Assembly (NCBI RefSeq): GCF_014649955.1
Contig: NZ_BMUA01000019.1
Span: 1 to 64,000, forward strand
Direction of reading: 5' to 3'
DNA: 64,000 nt
DNA from: Streptomyces violascens
Lineage (GTDB): Bacteria > Actinomycetota > Actinomycetes > Streptomycetales > Streptomycetaceae
In this document: one piece after another, positions 1-7,751 of the stretch
Layout: every line of letters starts with the position of its first letter
How positions within the stretch are numbered: position 1 is the stretch's first letter
Translations under genes and position numbers: made by a program
Notes under the pieces: generated by a model
Seen by the model: only the letters and a program-made list of their open reading frames with translations
The model's database searches: none
Told to the model about the DNA's origin: nothing

Positions 1-98
1 AAGTCATGCCGGCCCCGGAGGCCGGAAGCTCCGTTGCGGAGCCAACGAAAACGGTAATAGGGGGAGGGGGCCCCGGCCCCCGCCCGTACGCTGGAGCC

Positions 99-1013
99 GT
101 GACGGACGAAGCTGCCGGCGGTACGACTGCCCGGAACGAGGACCCGCTGACCACCCCTGCTTCTGGGGGCGAGCCGGGCGCGCCGTTGGGCGGGGACGCC
201 GGGGGCGGTACGGCGCAAGGGGGAACGCCGGCTGAGGGTGAGCGGCCCGAGGCTCGGCTCGAGCGGGCGGTGCGGGCGGCCGAACAGGCGCTGATCGAGT
301 TCGAGATCGCGGTGGAGACCTTCCGGGTCGAGGTGGAGAACTTCTCCCGGCTGCACCATCAGAAGCTCGGCCCGATGTATGCCCGGCTCGATGAGCTGGA
401 CGCGCAGATCGCCGAGGCCAGGGCCGTACAGAGCGGTGATCCCGAGGACCTCCGCAAGGCGCGGGAGGCGCGGGCGGCGGTCATGCCCATGCCGGGGGTC
501 GACGAACTGTTCCACGACTGGATGGACTCCGACGGCATCTCCCCCGAGGCCGCCTCGATGCTCACCGGCCAGCCGGTGCGGCCGCCCAAGCGGGTCCGGC
601 CGAGCGAGGAGGTGCGCAGGCTGTATCGCGAGCTGGCCCGCAAGGCGCACCCGGATCTGGCTCAGGACGAGGCCGAGCGGGAGCGGCGGGACGAGTTCAT
701 CGCCCGGGTCAATGCCGCGTACGGGCGTGGTGACGAGGCGCTGCTGCGGGAGCTGGCCGAGGAGTGGGCGGCAGGTCCGGTGCCGGCCGAGGTGCGGCCC
801 AGCGAGAGCGAGGAGCTGTACGCGCGTCTTGAGTGGCTGAGCCGGCGCAAGGAGTTGCTCGCGCTGCTGGCCCGGGAGCTGGAGGACAGCGCGATCGGTT
901 CGATGCTGCGGATGGCGCCGGACGATCCGGACCGGCTCCTCGAGGAGATCGCCGAGCAGCTGCTGGCCGAGGTGGCCGGTCGTGAGGCTGAGCTCGCGAA
1001 GCTGGTGCAGTAG
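99..1013 (+). CDS. J-domain (DnaJ-like) protein
   Basis: About 304 residues. A low-complexity Gly/Ala/Glu N-terminus is followed by an alpha-helical, Glu/Arg-rich coiled-coil stretch and then a J-domain-like segment with the diagnostic HPD tripeptide (ARKAHPDLA), after which charged helices run to the end. J domains stimulate the ATPase of Hsp70 (DnaK) partners; which partner is unknown. An in-frame ATG exists at 6, but GTG at 99 is preferred because TACGCT at 87-92 looks like a -10 box placed for a leaderless transcript. The gene precedes a rhodanese gene on the same strand by 44 nt, so co-transcription is possible. The family is common in streptomycetes and largely uncharacterised. Confidence 0.75.
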   Translation: MTDEAAGGTTARNEDPLTTPASGGEPGAPLGGDAGGGTAQGGTPAEGERPEARLERAVRAAEQALIEFEIAVETFRVEVENFSRLHHQKLGPMYARLDELDAQIAEARAVQSGDPEDLRKAREARAAVMPMPGVDELFHDWMDSDGISPEAASMLTGQPVRPPKRVRPSEEVRRLYRELARKAHPDLAQDEAERERRDEFIARVNAAYGRGDEALLRELAEEWAAGPVPAEVRPSESEELYARLEWLSRRKELLALLARELEDSAIGSMLRMAPDDPDRLLEEIAEQLLAEVAGREAELAKLVQ

Positions 1014-1057
1014 CGTTCGGGGGACCTGCCGGGTTCGTACGAGAGAAGGCATGACCC

Positions 1058-1402
1058 ATGAATTTCGCCCAGCTGCCCTCCGTGGACGTCGCCGAGGTGC
1101 CGGCCGACGCCCTGGTGCTCGATGTCCGGGAGGACGACGAATGGGCGGCGGGGCATGCCGAGGGCGCGCTGCATGTGCCGATGAGTGACTTCGTGGCCCG
1201 CTTCGGCGAGGTGACCGAGGCGGTCGCGGACGGGCGCCGGGCGTATGTGATGTGCCGGGTCGGTGGCCGGTCGGCGCAGGTCACGCAGTATCTCGTGCAG
1301 CAGGGGATCGACGCGGTGAACGTCGACGGCGGCATGCAGGTGTGGGAGGCCTCCGGCCGCAAGGTCGTCGACAACCAGGGCGCGCCGGGCACGGTCATCT
1401 AG
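1058..1402 (+). CDS. Single-domain rhodanese-like protein
   Basis: 114 residues, one rhodanese domain. It shows the LDVRE(x)DEW motif near residue 21 and the active-site loop CRVGGRS, with the catalytic cysteine that would carry a persulfide. Single-domain rhodaneses move sulfane sulfur from thiosulfate or persulfides to acceptors in the cytoplasm; the actual acceptor here cannot be told. It follows the J-domain gene closely and is convergent with the downstream acyl-CoA dehydrogenase (gap 47 nt). The ATG at 1058 has a weak purine-rich upstream stretch (GAGAGAAGG). Confidence 0.88.
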   Translation: MNFAQLPSVDVAEVPADALVLDVREDDEWAAGHAEGALHVPMSDFVARFGEVTEAVADGRRAYVMCRVGGRSAQVTQYLVQQGIDAVNVDGGMQVWEASGRKVVDNQGAPGTVI

Positions 1403-1449
1403 CCCGCTGGCCCGCCGACCTCTGGGGCGCGCCCCGGGACGCGGTTGCT

Positions 1450-2592
1450 TTACGCGCTCTGGCTGAGCGGGTGCGCGGCGAGGAGGTCGCCGAGGGCTTC
1501 CTCGTGGGCGGCGGCCGGGCCGAGCGCGAGTTCCAGTTGCTTGGCCCAGGCGTGGTAGCGGTGCAGGGCGTAGTCGGTGTCGGCGCCGAAGCCGCCGTGC
1601 AGGTGCTGGGCGGTCTGGACGACGCGGCGTACGCCTTCGGAGGCCCAGATCTTGGCGACCGAGACGTCTCCGGCGACGGGCAGTGCGCCCTGTGCGCCGG
1701 TGCTGATGCGCCAGGCCGCCTGCCACAGGGTCGCTTCCATGGCGCGCAGGTCGATGTAGCGGTCGGCGGCCTGGACGGCGACGGCCTGGAACGTGGCGAC
1801 CGGGTGCCCGAACTGCTCGCGTTTTCCGGTGTATTGGCTGGTCATGGTGAGGACGGCTTCGCCGAGCCCCAGGGCAAGCGCGCAGGTTCCGGTGGCGAGC
1901 AGGTTGCGCAGCCATTCCCAGGCGCCGGCCGCGTCGATGACCGTGGATGTGTCGGCGCGTACGGCTTCGAGGTGGAGCTCGCCGAAGCGTTCGCCGGTGG
2001 TGGAGATCTGCTCGGCGAGGGTGACGCCTGTGTGAGCGCGGGGGACCAGGGCCAGTACGGTGCGGCCGTCGGCGGTGTGGGCGGGTACGGCGATGCGGTC
2101 GCAGGTCTGGGCCCAGGGCACGCCGGTCTGGGTGCCGTCGAATACCCAGATGTCGCCGTCTTGGCGTGCGGTGACGGCGAGTTCGGCGCCGTCGTGGCCG
2201 GTGCGGCCGTTGGCGGCGACGGTCAGGACGAGTTCCCCCCGTCCGATCGTAGGCAGCAGTTCCCGCCTCAACTCGGCCCGGCCGTAGCGCTGTACGGCCA
2301 TGGCGACCGCGCTCGTCTCCAGGAGCGGCAGCCGGGCGAGGACCTTGGCCGATTCGCGCAGGACCAGGCACAGGGCGATCGGGTCGAGGCCCGCGCCGCC
2401 GTATTCGGCGTCCAGGACCAGGCCCAGCAGGTCCGAGGCGGCGAGTTTCGCCCACAGCGGGCGGTCGAAGTCGTCGGCGACGGCGCCCGCCGTGAGGGCG
2501 GGGCTCGGTACCGCGTCGGGTGCGACGCCGGAGAAGACCGCCTTGGCCGCCTCGACGGCTGCCTGCTGCTCCTCGGTGAAGGTGAAGTCCAC
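1450..2592 (-). CDS. Acyl-CoA dehydrogenase (FadE type)
   Basis: About 380 residues, normal for the family: N-terminal helical domain (TFTEEQQ), middle beta domain, and C-terminal helical domain with QYTGKREQFGHP and the FAD-contacting LHGGFG motif near the end. It should introduce the alpha-beta double bond into an acyl-CoA and pass electrons to ETF. The substrate cannot be read from sequence; the short form with an altered active-site region resembles actinobacterial FadEs used on branched or cyclic CoA esters. GTG at 2592 is preferred over GTG at 2610 because GGGAGG lies 8 nt upstream. A perfect palindrome matching the KstR consensus lies about 95 nt upstream (2687-2700), which suggests TetR-type control. 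Confidence 0.85.
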   Translation of the reverse strand: MDFTFTEEQQAAVEAAKAVFSGVAPDAVPSPALTAGAVADDFDRPLWAKLAASDLLGLVLDAEYGGAGLDPIALCLVLRESAKVLARLPLLETSAVAMAVQRYGRAELRRELLPTIGRGELVLTVAANGRTGHDGAELAVTARQDGDIWVFDGTQTGVPWAQTCDRIAVPAHTADGRTVLALVPRAHTGVTLAEQISTTGERFGELHLEAVRADTSTVIDAAGAWEWLRNLLATGTCALALGLGEAVLTMTSQYTGKREQFGHPVATFQAVAVQAADRYIDLRAMEATLWQAAWRISTGAQGALPVAGDVSVAKIWASEGVRRVVQTAQHLHGGFGADTDYALHRYHAWAKQLELALGPAAAHEEALGDLLAAHPLSQSA

Positions 2593-2912
2593 GGCCTTGT
2601 CCTCCCGCACGCACCGGCTCTGTCCGGACCGGGGCGTCGCGAGCTGAACCGCGCGCTGCCCGACCGGATCTGACGGATCGTCAAGATAGAACAGGTTCTA
2701 CGGGATGGGAATGGGCGCGCGGCCGACAGGAGCGGAAGGAGCGTGCACGGACCGCCGGACCGCCCCTGGCTCGGCGCGGGGTTCCTTCAAAGTCCCCCAG
2801 GGAAGCCCACGGGAAGGCCATCCAGGGAGAGCCGCGCAAGGCAGAGTCGCCCAGGGGAAGCCACCCGGGCCCGGCCCGCCTTCGCCCCCACATCCCCGGC
2901 GGCCTCACCACC
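2593..2912. other. Intergenic region, no gene seen
   Basis: 320 bp between the acyl-CoA dehydrogenase start and the 3' end of paaE. It holds the KstR-like palindrome at 2687-2700. The remainder (2701-2912) has loosely repeated AGGGAAGCC-type segments but no open frame with credible codon bias or ribosome binding site. Confidence 0.6.
2687..2700. promoter_or_regulatory. KstR-like TetR operator palindrome
   Basis: TAGAACAGGTTCTA has perfect 6-bp arms around AG and fits TNNAACNNGTTNNA, the published KstR operator pattern for steroid and cholesterol catabolism genes in mycobacteria and relatives. It lies upstream of the minus-strand acyl-CoA dehydrogenase. The motif match is seen directly; binding by a KstR homologue is inferred, and no such regulator gene is in the window. 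Confidence 0.6.
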
Positions 2913-3965
2913 TCACCGGTCGAAGTCCAGCTCCACCTCTCCCGTCGCGGGATGCGACTGGCAGGCCAGGACGTAGCCCGCCTCCGTCTCCTCCGGTTCC
3001 AGCGCGAAGTTGCGCTCCATCCGTACCTCGCCCTTGACCAGGAACGCCCGGCACGTCCCGCACACCCCGCCCTTGCAGGCGTACGGGGCGTCCGCGCGGG
3101 CGCGCAGCACCGTCTCCAGGAGGGTTTCGCCCTCCTGGACCGGCCAGTTGCCCGAGCGGCCGTCCAGGGTCGCGGTGAGCGTGGCGTGCGCCGGTGCGGC
3201 GACGGTGGACAGGGGCGCCGGTGCCGCGTCGACGTGGAAGATCTCCTGGTGGATGCGGTTGCGGTCGACGCCGAGCCCGCGCAGGGCCCGCTCGGCGCCC
3301 TCGACCAGGCCGAAGGGGCCGCACAGGAACCAGCCGTCGATGTCCGCCACCGGGAGCAGCGCGGGCAGCAGCCCGGCCAGCCGCTCACGGTCGAGCCGGC
3401 CCGAGGGCAGGCCGGACTGCTGTTCCTCCCGGGACAGCACGGTGACCAGCTGGAACCGCTCGGGGTAGCGGTCCTTCAGGTCGGCCGTCTCCTCGAGGAA
3501 CATCGCGGAGGCTGCGCTGCGGTCGCTGCGGATCAGGCAGAACCGCGCCTCGGGCTCGCGGGCGAGCAGGGTCGCCGCGATCGACAGGACCGGCGTGATG
3601 CCGCTGCCGCCGACGATCGCCGCGAAGTGCCCGGGACGCGGGTCCAGGACGAAGCGGCCCATCGGCTCCATGACGTCGACGGTGTCGCCGACGGCCAGTT
3701 CCTTGAAGGCGTACGTCGAGAAGCTGCCGCCCTCCACCAGGCGGATGCCGACCCGCAGGACGGGCTCGCCCGGCGCCTCGACGGCGGGCGCGCAGATCGA
3801 GTACGTACGGCGGATCTCCTCGCCCCCCACGCTGCGGCGCAGGGCGAGATGCTGGCCGGGGAGGTGCCGGTAGGCCTCGCGGAGCTCGGGCGGCACGGCG
3901 AAGGTGACGGCCACCGAGTCGTCCGTGAGCTGCTCGACCTCGCTGACCCGGAGCGGATGGAACAT
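2913..3965 (-). CDS. paaE: Phenylacetyl-CoA epoxidase reductase subunit PaaE
   Basis: 350 residues: an FNR-type reductase plus a plant-type [2Fe-2S] ferredoxin domain. RTYS (about 53-56) binds FAD, GGSGITP (119-125) and CGPFG (215-219) form the NAD(P)H site, and Cys297, Cys302, Cys305 and Cys335 ligate the cluster. PaaE passes electrons from NADPH to the PaaABCD oxygenase that epoxidises the ring of phenylacetyl-CoA. It is the last gene of the minus-strand paaABCDE operon; its ATG directly abuts the paaD stop codon, implying translational coupling. Confidence 0.96.
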   Translation of the reverse strand: MFHPLRVSEVEQLTDDSVAVTFAVPPELREAYRHLPGQHLALRRSVGGEEIRRTYSICAPAVEAPGEPVLRVGIRLVEGGSFSTYAFKELAVGDTVDVMEPMGRFVLDPRPGHFAAIVGGSGITPVLSIAATLLAREPEARFCLIRSDRSAASAMFLEETADLKDRYPERFQLVTVLSREEQQSGLPSGRLDRERLAGLLPALLPVADIDGWFLCGPFGLVEGAERALRGLGVDRNRIHQEIFHVDAAPAPLSTVAAPAHATLTATLDGRSGNWPVQEGETLLETVLRARADAPYACKGGVCGTCRAFLVKGEVRMERNFALEPEETEAGYVLACQSHPATGEVELDFDR

Positions 3966-4469
3966 CTACAACTCCTTGAAGTGGTCGAACGGTTCGCGGC
4001 ACGAGACGCAGCGGCGCAGCGCCTTGCACGCGGTGGAGGAGAACCGGCTGAGCAGTTCGGTGTCGGTGGACCCGCAGTGCGGGCAGCGGACCGACAGGGT
4101 GAGCGCGACCGGGCCCTCGGCGGTGTGCGGGCGCGGCGGAGCTATGCCGAACTCGGCGAGTTTGCGGCGGCCTTCCGCGCTGATGTCCTCGGTCGACCAG
4201 GCGGGGGACAGTACCCGTACGACCGAGACGTGCGGTATCCCGTGGTCGTGGAGCACGCGCTCGATGTCCGAGGACATGGCTTCCACGGCGGGGCAGCCGG
4301 TGTAGGTGGGGGTGAGCTCGACGCGTACCCGGCCCGGGGCTTCGACGTGCACATCGCGCAGCACGCCGAGCTCTTCGAGGGTGAGGACGGGCAGCTCGGG
4401 GTCGGGGACGGAGCCGGCGAGGCGGCGGAGCTCGGTCTCCAGGGGCGTGGGTGCGGTGTCGGTCACCAT
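3966..4469 (-). CDS. paaD: Phenylacetate degradation protein PaaD (DUF59/MIP18 type)
   Basis: 167 residues from the ATG at 4469, which overlaps the end of paaC by 7 nt. The N-terminal half is a MIP18/DUF59 domain (PDPELPVLTLEELGVLRDV, TYTGCPAVE), and the C-terminal half is a zinc-ribbon-like segment (CPHCG and CVSC pairs). PaaD is needed for phenylacetyl-CoA epoxidase activity and probably helps metal-centre assembly or maturation. An upstream in-frame extension (to 4781) is a shadow inside paaC and is not used. Confidence 0.94.
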   Translation of the reverse strand: MVTDTAPTPLETELRRLAGSVPDPELPVLTLEELGVLRDVHVEAPGRVRVELTPTYTGCPAVEAMSSDIERVLHDHGIPHVSVVRVLSPAWSTEDISAEGRRKLAEFGIAPPRPHTAEGPVALTLSVRCPHCGSTDTELLSRFSSTACKALRRCVSCREPFDHFKEL

Positions 4470-5182
4470 GACGCCCCCGGGTGGCTGCGGTGCAGGTGCT
4501 GCATTTCGGCGAGCATCCGCCCGAAGGATTCGGTGTGCAGGCCCTGCCGGCCCGCACCCGCCGCCCAGGCGCCGGTGCGGGGGCCTTCGGGGACGGTCAG
4601 GGTGGCCCGGTCCAGGACCGAGGTCACCGACGTCGTCCACCGTGCTTCGAGGTCGGTCCAGTTGAGCTCGAGGCCCGGGACCGGCTGGAACATCTCGCCG
4701 GTGAAGCGCCACAGCGCCTCGCAGGCTCGCTGCATCCGGCCGTGGCTCTCCTCGGTGCCGTCGCCGAGCCGCAGGGTCCACTGCTCGGCGTGGTCACGGT
4801 GGTATTCGACCTCCTTGACCGCCTTCGCCGCGAGTGCCGTGAACTCGCCTCCTCCTGCTGCCAGTTCGCCGTACAGCAGGTGCTGGTACGTCGAGAAGTA
4901 CAGCTGGCGGGCGATGGTGTGGGCGAAGTCGCCATTGGGCTGTTCGACGAGCTGGAGGTTGCGGAAGGCCCGTTCCTCGCGGAGGTAGGCGAGCTCGTCC
5001 TCGTCGCCCACCTGCGAGAGCAGCACCCGGGCCTGGCCGAGCAGGTCGAGGGCGATGTTCGCCAGGGCGACCTCCTCTTCGAGGACCGGGGCGTGGCCCG
5101 CCCACTCCCCCAGCCGGTGCGACAGCACCAGGGCGTCGTCGCCGAGGGCGAGGGCGGCTTCGGCCGAGACGGTGGCGGTCAC
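4463..5182 (-). CDS. paaC: Phenylacetyl-CoA epoxidase structural subunit PaaC
   Basis: 239 residues, helical ferritin-like fold without a full set of metal ligands, as expected for the non-catalytic partner of PaaA. Conserved segments include LGDDALVLSHRLGEW near the start, ALDLLGQAR, and EVEYHRDHAEQW. It forms the PaaA-PaaC core of the epoxidase. The start overlaps the end of paaB by 4 nt (ATGA-type junction), typical of tightly coupled translation. Confidence 0.95.
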   Translation of the reverse strand: MTATVSAEAALALGDDALVLSHRLGEWAGHAPVLEEEVALANIALDLLGQARVLLSQVGDEDELAYLREERAFRNLQLVEQPNGDFAHTIARQLYFSTYQHLLYGELAAGGGEFTALAAKAVKEVEYHRDHAEQWTLRLGDGTEESHGRMQRACEALWRFTGEMFQPVPGLELNWTDLEARWTTSVTSVLDRATLTVPEGPRTGAWAAGAGRQGLHTESFGRMLAEMQHLHRSHPGASW

Positions 5183-5466
5183 AGGTGCTTCACTCCTTCC
5201 GGGATCTCGTAGAACGTCGGGTGTCGGTAGGGCTTGTCGGCGGCCGGGTCGAAGAAGGAGTCCTTCTCGTCGGGCGAGGACGCGCTGATCGCCGCGGACG
5301 GCACGACCCAGATCGAGATGCCCTCCGACCTGCGGGTGTACAGGTCCCGGGCGTTGCGCAGCGCCATCTCGGCGTCCGGCGCGTGCAGGCTTCCCGCGTG
5401 GGTGTGGGAGAGTCCGCGGCGCGAGCGCACGAACACCTCCCAGAGCGGCCAGTCGTGCGTGCTCAT
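5179..5466 (-). CDS. paaB: Phenylacetyl-CoA epoxidase subunit PaaB
   Basis: 95 residues beginning MSTHDWPLWEVFVR, with the conserved LSHTHAGSLHAPDAEMAL stretch and C-terminal HPTFYEIPEG. PaaB is the small subunit that bridges the PaaA-PaaC dimers and PaaE. ATG at 5466 overlaps the TGA of paaA (5463-5466). A longer in-frame reading extends upstream into paaA but lacks any PaaB homology. Confidence 0.95.
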   Translation of the reverse strand: MSTHDWPLWEVFVRSRRGLSHTHAGSLHAPDAEMALRNARDLYTRRSEGISIWVVPSAAISASSPDEKDSFFDPAADKPYRHPTFYEIPEGVKHL

Positions 5467-6509
5467 GCCGTTGCCTCTCCGTTCGGGTGCTGCGCGGCGG
5501 CGGCCGTCGCCTGCTGGGCGGGCTGCGTCTGCTGTGTCGCCTGGTGTGTCGTCTGCTGCTTCGTGGCGTAGGCGGCGGCCGCGTCCCGTACCCAGGCGCC
5601 CTCTTCGTGAGCCCGGCGGCGCTGGGTGATCCGCTGCTCGTTGCAGGGGCCGTTGCCCTTGAGGACCTCCCAGAACTCCGTCCAGTCGATCTCGCCGAAG
5701 TCGTGGTGGCCGCGCTCCTCGTTCCAGCGCAGCTCGGGGTCGGGCAGGGTGAGGCCGAGGCCTTCGGCCTGGCCGACCGCTATGTCCACGAAGCGCTGGC
5801 GCAGCTCGTCGTTGGAGTGCCGCTTGATCTTCCAGGTCATCGACTGTGCGGAGTGCGCCGACTCGTCGTCGGGCGGGCCGAACATCATCAGCGAGGGCCA
5901 CCACCAGCGGTTCACCGCGTCCTGCGCCATCGCGTGCTGCTCGGGCGTCCCCTTGGACAGGGTCAGCAGCAGCTCGTACCCCTGGCGCTGGTGGAAGGAC
6001 TCCTCCTTGCAGATGCGGACCATCGCCCGCGCGTACGGGCCGTAGGAGCAGCGGCACAGGGGGACCTGGTTGGTGATCGCCGCGCCGTCCACCAGCCAGC
6101 CGATCGCGCCGACGTCGGCCCAGGTCAGGGTCGGGTAGTTGAAGATCGACGAGTACTTCTGGCGGCCCGAGTGCAGTTTGTCGAGGAGCTCGTCGCGGCC
6201 GGTGCCGAGCGTTTCGGCCGCGCTGTAGAGGTAGAGGCCGTGGCCCGCTTCGTCCTGGACCTTGGCCATCAGGATGGCCTTGCGGCGCAGGGACGGGGCG
6301 CGGGTGATCCAGTTCGCCTCCGGCTGCATGCCGATGATCTCGGAATGGGCGTGCTGGGCCATCTGGCGGACCAGCGAGGAGCGGTAAGCCTCGGGCATCC
6401 AGTCGCGTGGCTCGATCCGCTCGTCCGCGGCGACGGCCGCGTCGAACACCGCCAGGGACGAGGCGTCCGTCCCTGCGGCTGCCGTGGCTGTCGCGGTCAC
6501 TCCGGTCAT
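5463..6509 (-). CDS. paaA: Phenylacetyl-CoA epoxidase catalytic subunit PaaA
   Basis: 348 residues from the ATG at 6509; an upstream in-frame start at 6578 would run through the operator and is unlikely. The ferritin-like diiron fold is shown by KVQDEAGHG and KEESFHQRQGYELL, which carry the E-x-x-H iron ligands, and by the PaaA signature PEANWITRAPSLRRK. With PaaB, C and E it makes the 1,2-epoxide of phenylacetyl-CoA. The C-terminal 35 residues are Gln/Thr/Ala-rich low complexity. It is the first gene of the operon; a PaaR-like palindrome lies 42 nt upstream at 6552-6565. Confidence 0.97.
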   Translation of the reverse strand: MTGVTATATAAAGTDASSLAVFDAAVAADERIEPRDWMPEAYRSSLVRQMAQHAHSEIIGMQPEANWITRAPSLRRKAILMAKVQDEAGHGLYLYSAAETLGTGRDELLDKLHSGRQKYSSIFNYPTLTWADVGAIGWLVDGAAITNQVPLCRCSYGPYARAMVRICKEESFHQRQGYELLLTLSKGTPEQHAMAQDAVNRWWWPSLMMFGPPDDESAHSAQSMTWKIKRHSNDELRQRFVDIAVGQAEGLGLTLPDPELRWNEERGHHDFGEIDWTEFWEVLKGNGPCNEQRITQRRRAHEEGAWVRDAAAAYATKQQTTHQATQQTQPAQQATAAAAQHPNGEATA

Positions 6510-6551
6510 TCCGGCCCCCTGCCGAGCTGCTGTGCGGCTGTCCACCAACCG

Positions 6552-6565
6552 ACCGATCGTTCGGT
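6552..6565. promoter_or_regulatory. PaaR-like operator, paaA promoter
   Basis: ACCGATCGTTCGGT fits ACCGNNCGNNCGGT, the core of the Corynebacterium PaaR operator as I recall it. Its reverse complement is identical over 14 nt to the site at 11531-11544, and 18 of 20 nt match if flanks are included. It lies between paaA (minus) and the DUF5819 gene (plus). Confidence 0.72.
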
Positions 6566-6610
6566 TCAATGACTTCAATGGTGAGTCGACGGCCCGTAGG
6601 GTGTCAACCC

Positions 6611-6619
6611 TGTGGATAA
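6611..6619. promoter_or_regulatory. DnaA-box-like 9-mer
   Basis: TGTGGATAA is the reverse complement of TTATCCACA, a consensus DnaA box. It lies 46 nt from the PaaR-like operator and overlaps an alternative GTG start (6612) of the DUF5819 gene. Function is unproven; see the finding on DnaA-box co-occurrence. Confidence 0.45.
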
Positions 6620-6644
6620 CTCAGCGGGTGCCGATCGGGGCGGG

Positions 6645-7751
6645 ATGGATTCGTACAAGGACGGGACCGGAGCCGGGGGCAAGGCCGACGGAGCGGGATC
6701 TGAGCAGGTCAGAGCTGCTTCGGCGGGGGCTGGCGACCTTGCCGCGAGCGCTCCGGAGGCTTCGGCCGGACGGGGTACGGCCCCGGAAATCGGCACTGCT
6801 TCCGGCCCGGGGGATGACGCCATTTTCGATTCTTCGGCGGCCCCGGACCGAAATTCCGCCACGCGGGCGGCAGCGGGTCCGGCCCGGGATTCCGCCCCGC
6901 ACCTTCCCGTTGTCGCCCCGGACCCCCTTTCCGTCCCGGACCCCGTTTCCGGCCCCGCAGACGGCTCCGGTCCCACAGCCGGCGCTGGTCCCGCCCAGGG
7001 ATCCGAGCCCGCCGACGGACCGGACTTGGCCGACTCCGGCCGCGCCGACGGACCCGGCCCCATGGGCCACGGCGGCGCAAACGCGGCCTCCCGCGGGATC
7101 GCCGGCCTGCCCTTCCGGTTCCAGGTCGTGGCCGCCCTCGCGCTCGCGGTGATCGGCGTGATCGCCTGCGTGCAGATCGGGATGGTCTTCCTGCATGTCG
7201 CACCGTCCAACACGGTCAGCAAGGAGTACGGGAAGGCCGTCGACGACTGGATCTACCCCGAGTTCGAGCAGAACTGGAAGCTCTTCGCGCCCAATCCGCT
7301 GCAGCAGAACATCAATGTCCAGGCGCGCGCCGAGATCAAGATGCCCGGCGGCACGGTCAGGACGACCGACTGGATCGACTTCTCGGCCCAGGACGGCGCC
7401 GCGATCCAGCACAACCCGCTGCCCAGCCACACCGAGCAGAACGAACTGCGCCGCGGCTGGGACTTCTTCGTCGGTTCGCACACCGACGACAACAAGCCGA
7501 ACGGCCTGCGCGGTGAGCTCTCCGAGCAGTACCTGCGCCGCATCGTGATGCTCCGGCTCGGCGCGCACCGCGACGGCGGCACGGTCGACCGGATCCAGGT
7601 CAGGTCCATGACCACATCCGTCAAGGGCCCCTCGTGGAGCGACGAGAAGACCGACACCCGGCCGTCCTACCGGGAGGTGCCGTGGTGGACGGTGACCCCG
7701 GCCGACCTGCCCGGGGGCGCCGGTGACGCACGTACGGAGGCGAAGCGGTGA
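6645..7751 (+). CDS. DUF5819 family membrane protein
   Basis: About 368 residues. The first 160 are Gly/Ala/Pro/Ser-rich and disordered; one membrane segment follows (VVAALALAVIGVIACVQIGM), then an extracytoplasmic domain with NWKLFAPNPLQQNINVQAR and WDFFVGSHTDD, typical of DUF5819. ATG at 6645 has GGGGCGGG upstream; GTG at 6612 is a possible longer start. The stop overlaps the next start (GTGA), so the pair is translationally coupled. The family regularly accompanies HTTM-domain proteins in streptomycetes; the biochemical role is unknown. Confidence 0.82.
   Translation: MDSYKDGTGAGGKADGAGSEQVRAASAGAGDLAASAPEASAGRGTAPEIGTASGPGDDAIFDSSAAPDRNSATRAAAGPARDSAPHLPVVAPDPLSVPDPVSGPADGSGPTAGAGPAQGSEPADGPDLADSGRADGPGPMGHGGANAASRGIAGLPFRFQVVAALALAVIGVIACVQIGMVFLHVAPSNTVSKEYGKAVDDWIYPEFEQNWKLFAPNPLQQNINVQARAEIKMPGGTVRTTDWIDFSAQDGAAIQHNPLPSHTEQNELRRGWDFFVGSHTDDNKPNGLRGELSEQYLRRIVMLRLGAHRDGGTVDRIQVRSMTTSVKGPSWSDEKTDTRPSYREVPWWTVTPADLPGGAGDARTEAKR

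Noticed and set aside
662..2614. 650-residue minus-strand open frame
   Set aside because: Arg/Pro/Gly-rich shadow of the J-domain, rhodanese and acyl-CoA dehydrogenase genes; no domain and wrong codon bias.
2705..3037. Plus-strand open frames in the gap between acyl-CoA dehydrogenase and paaE
   Set aside because: Pro/Arg/Gly-rich, overlap the 3' end of paaE, and lack domain or conserved start.
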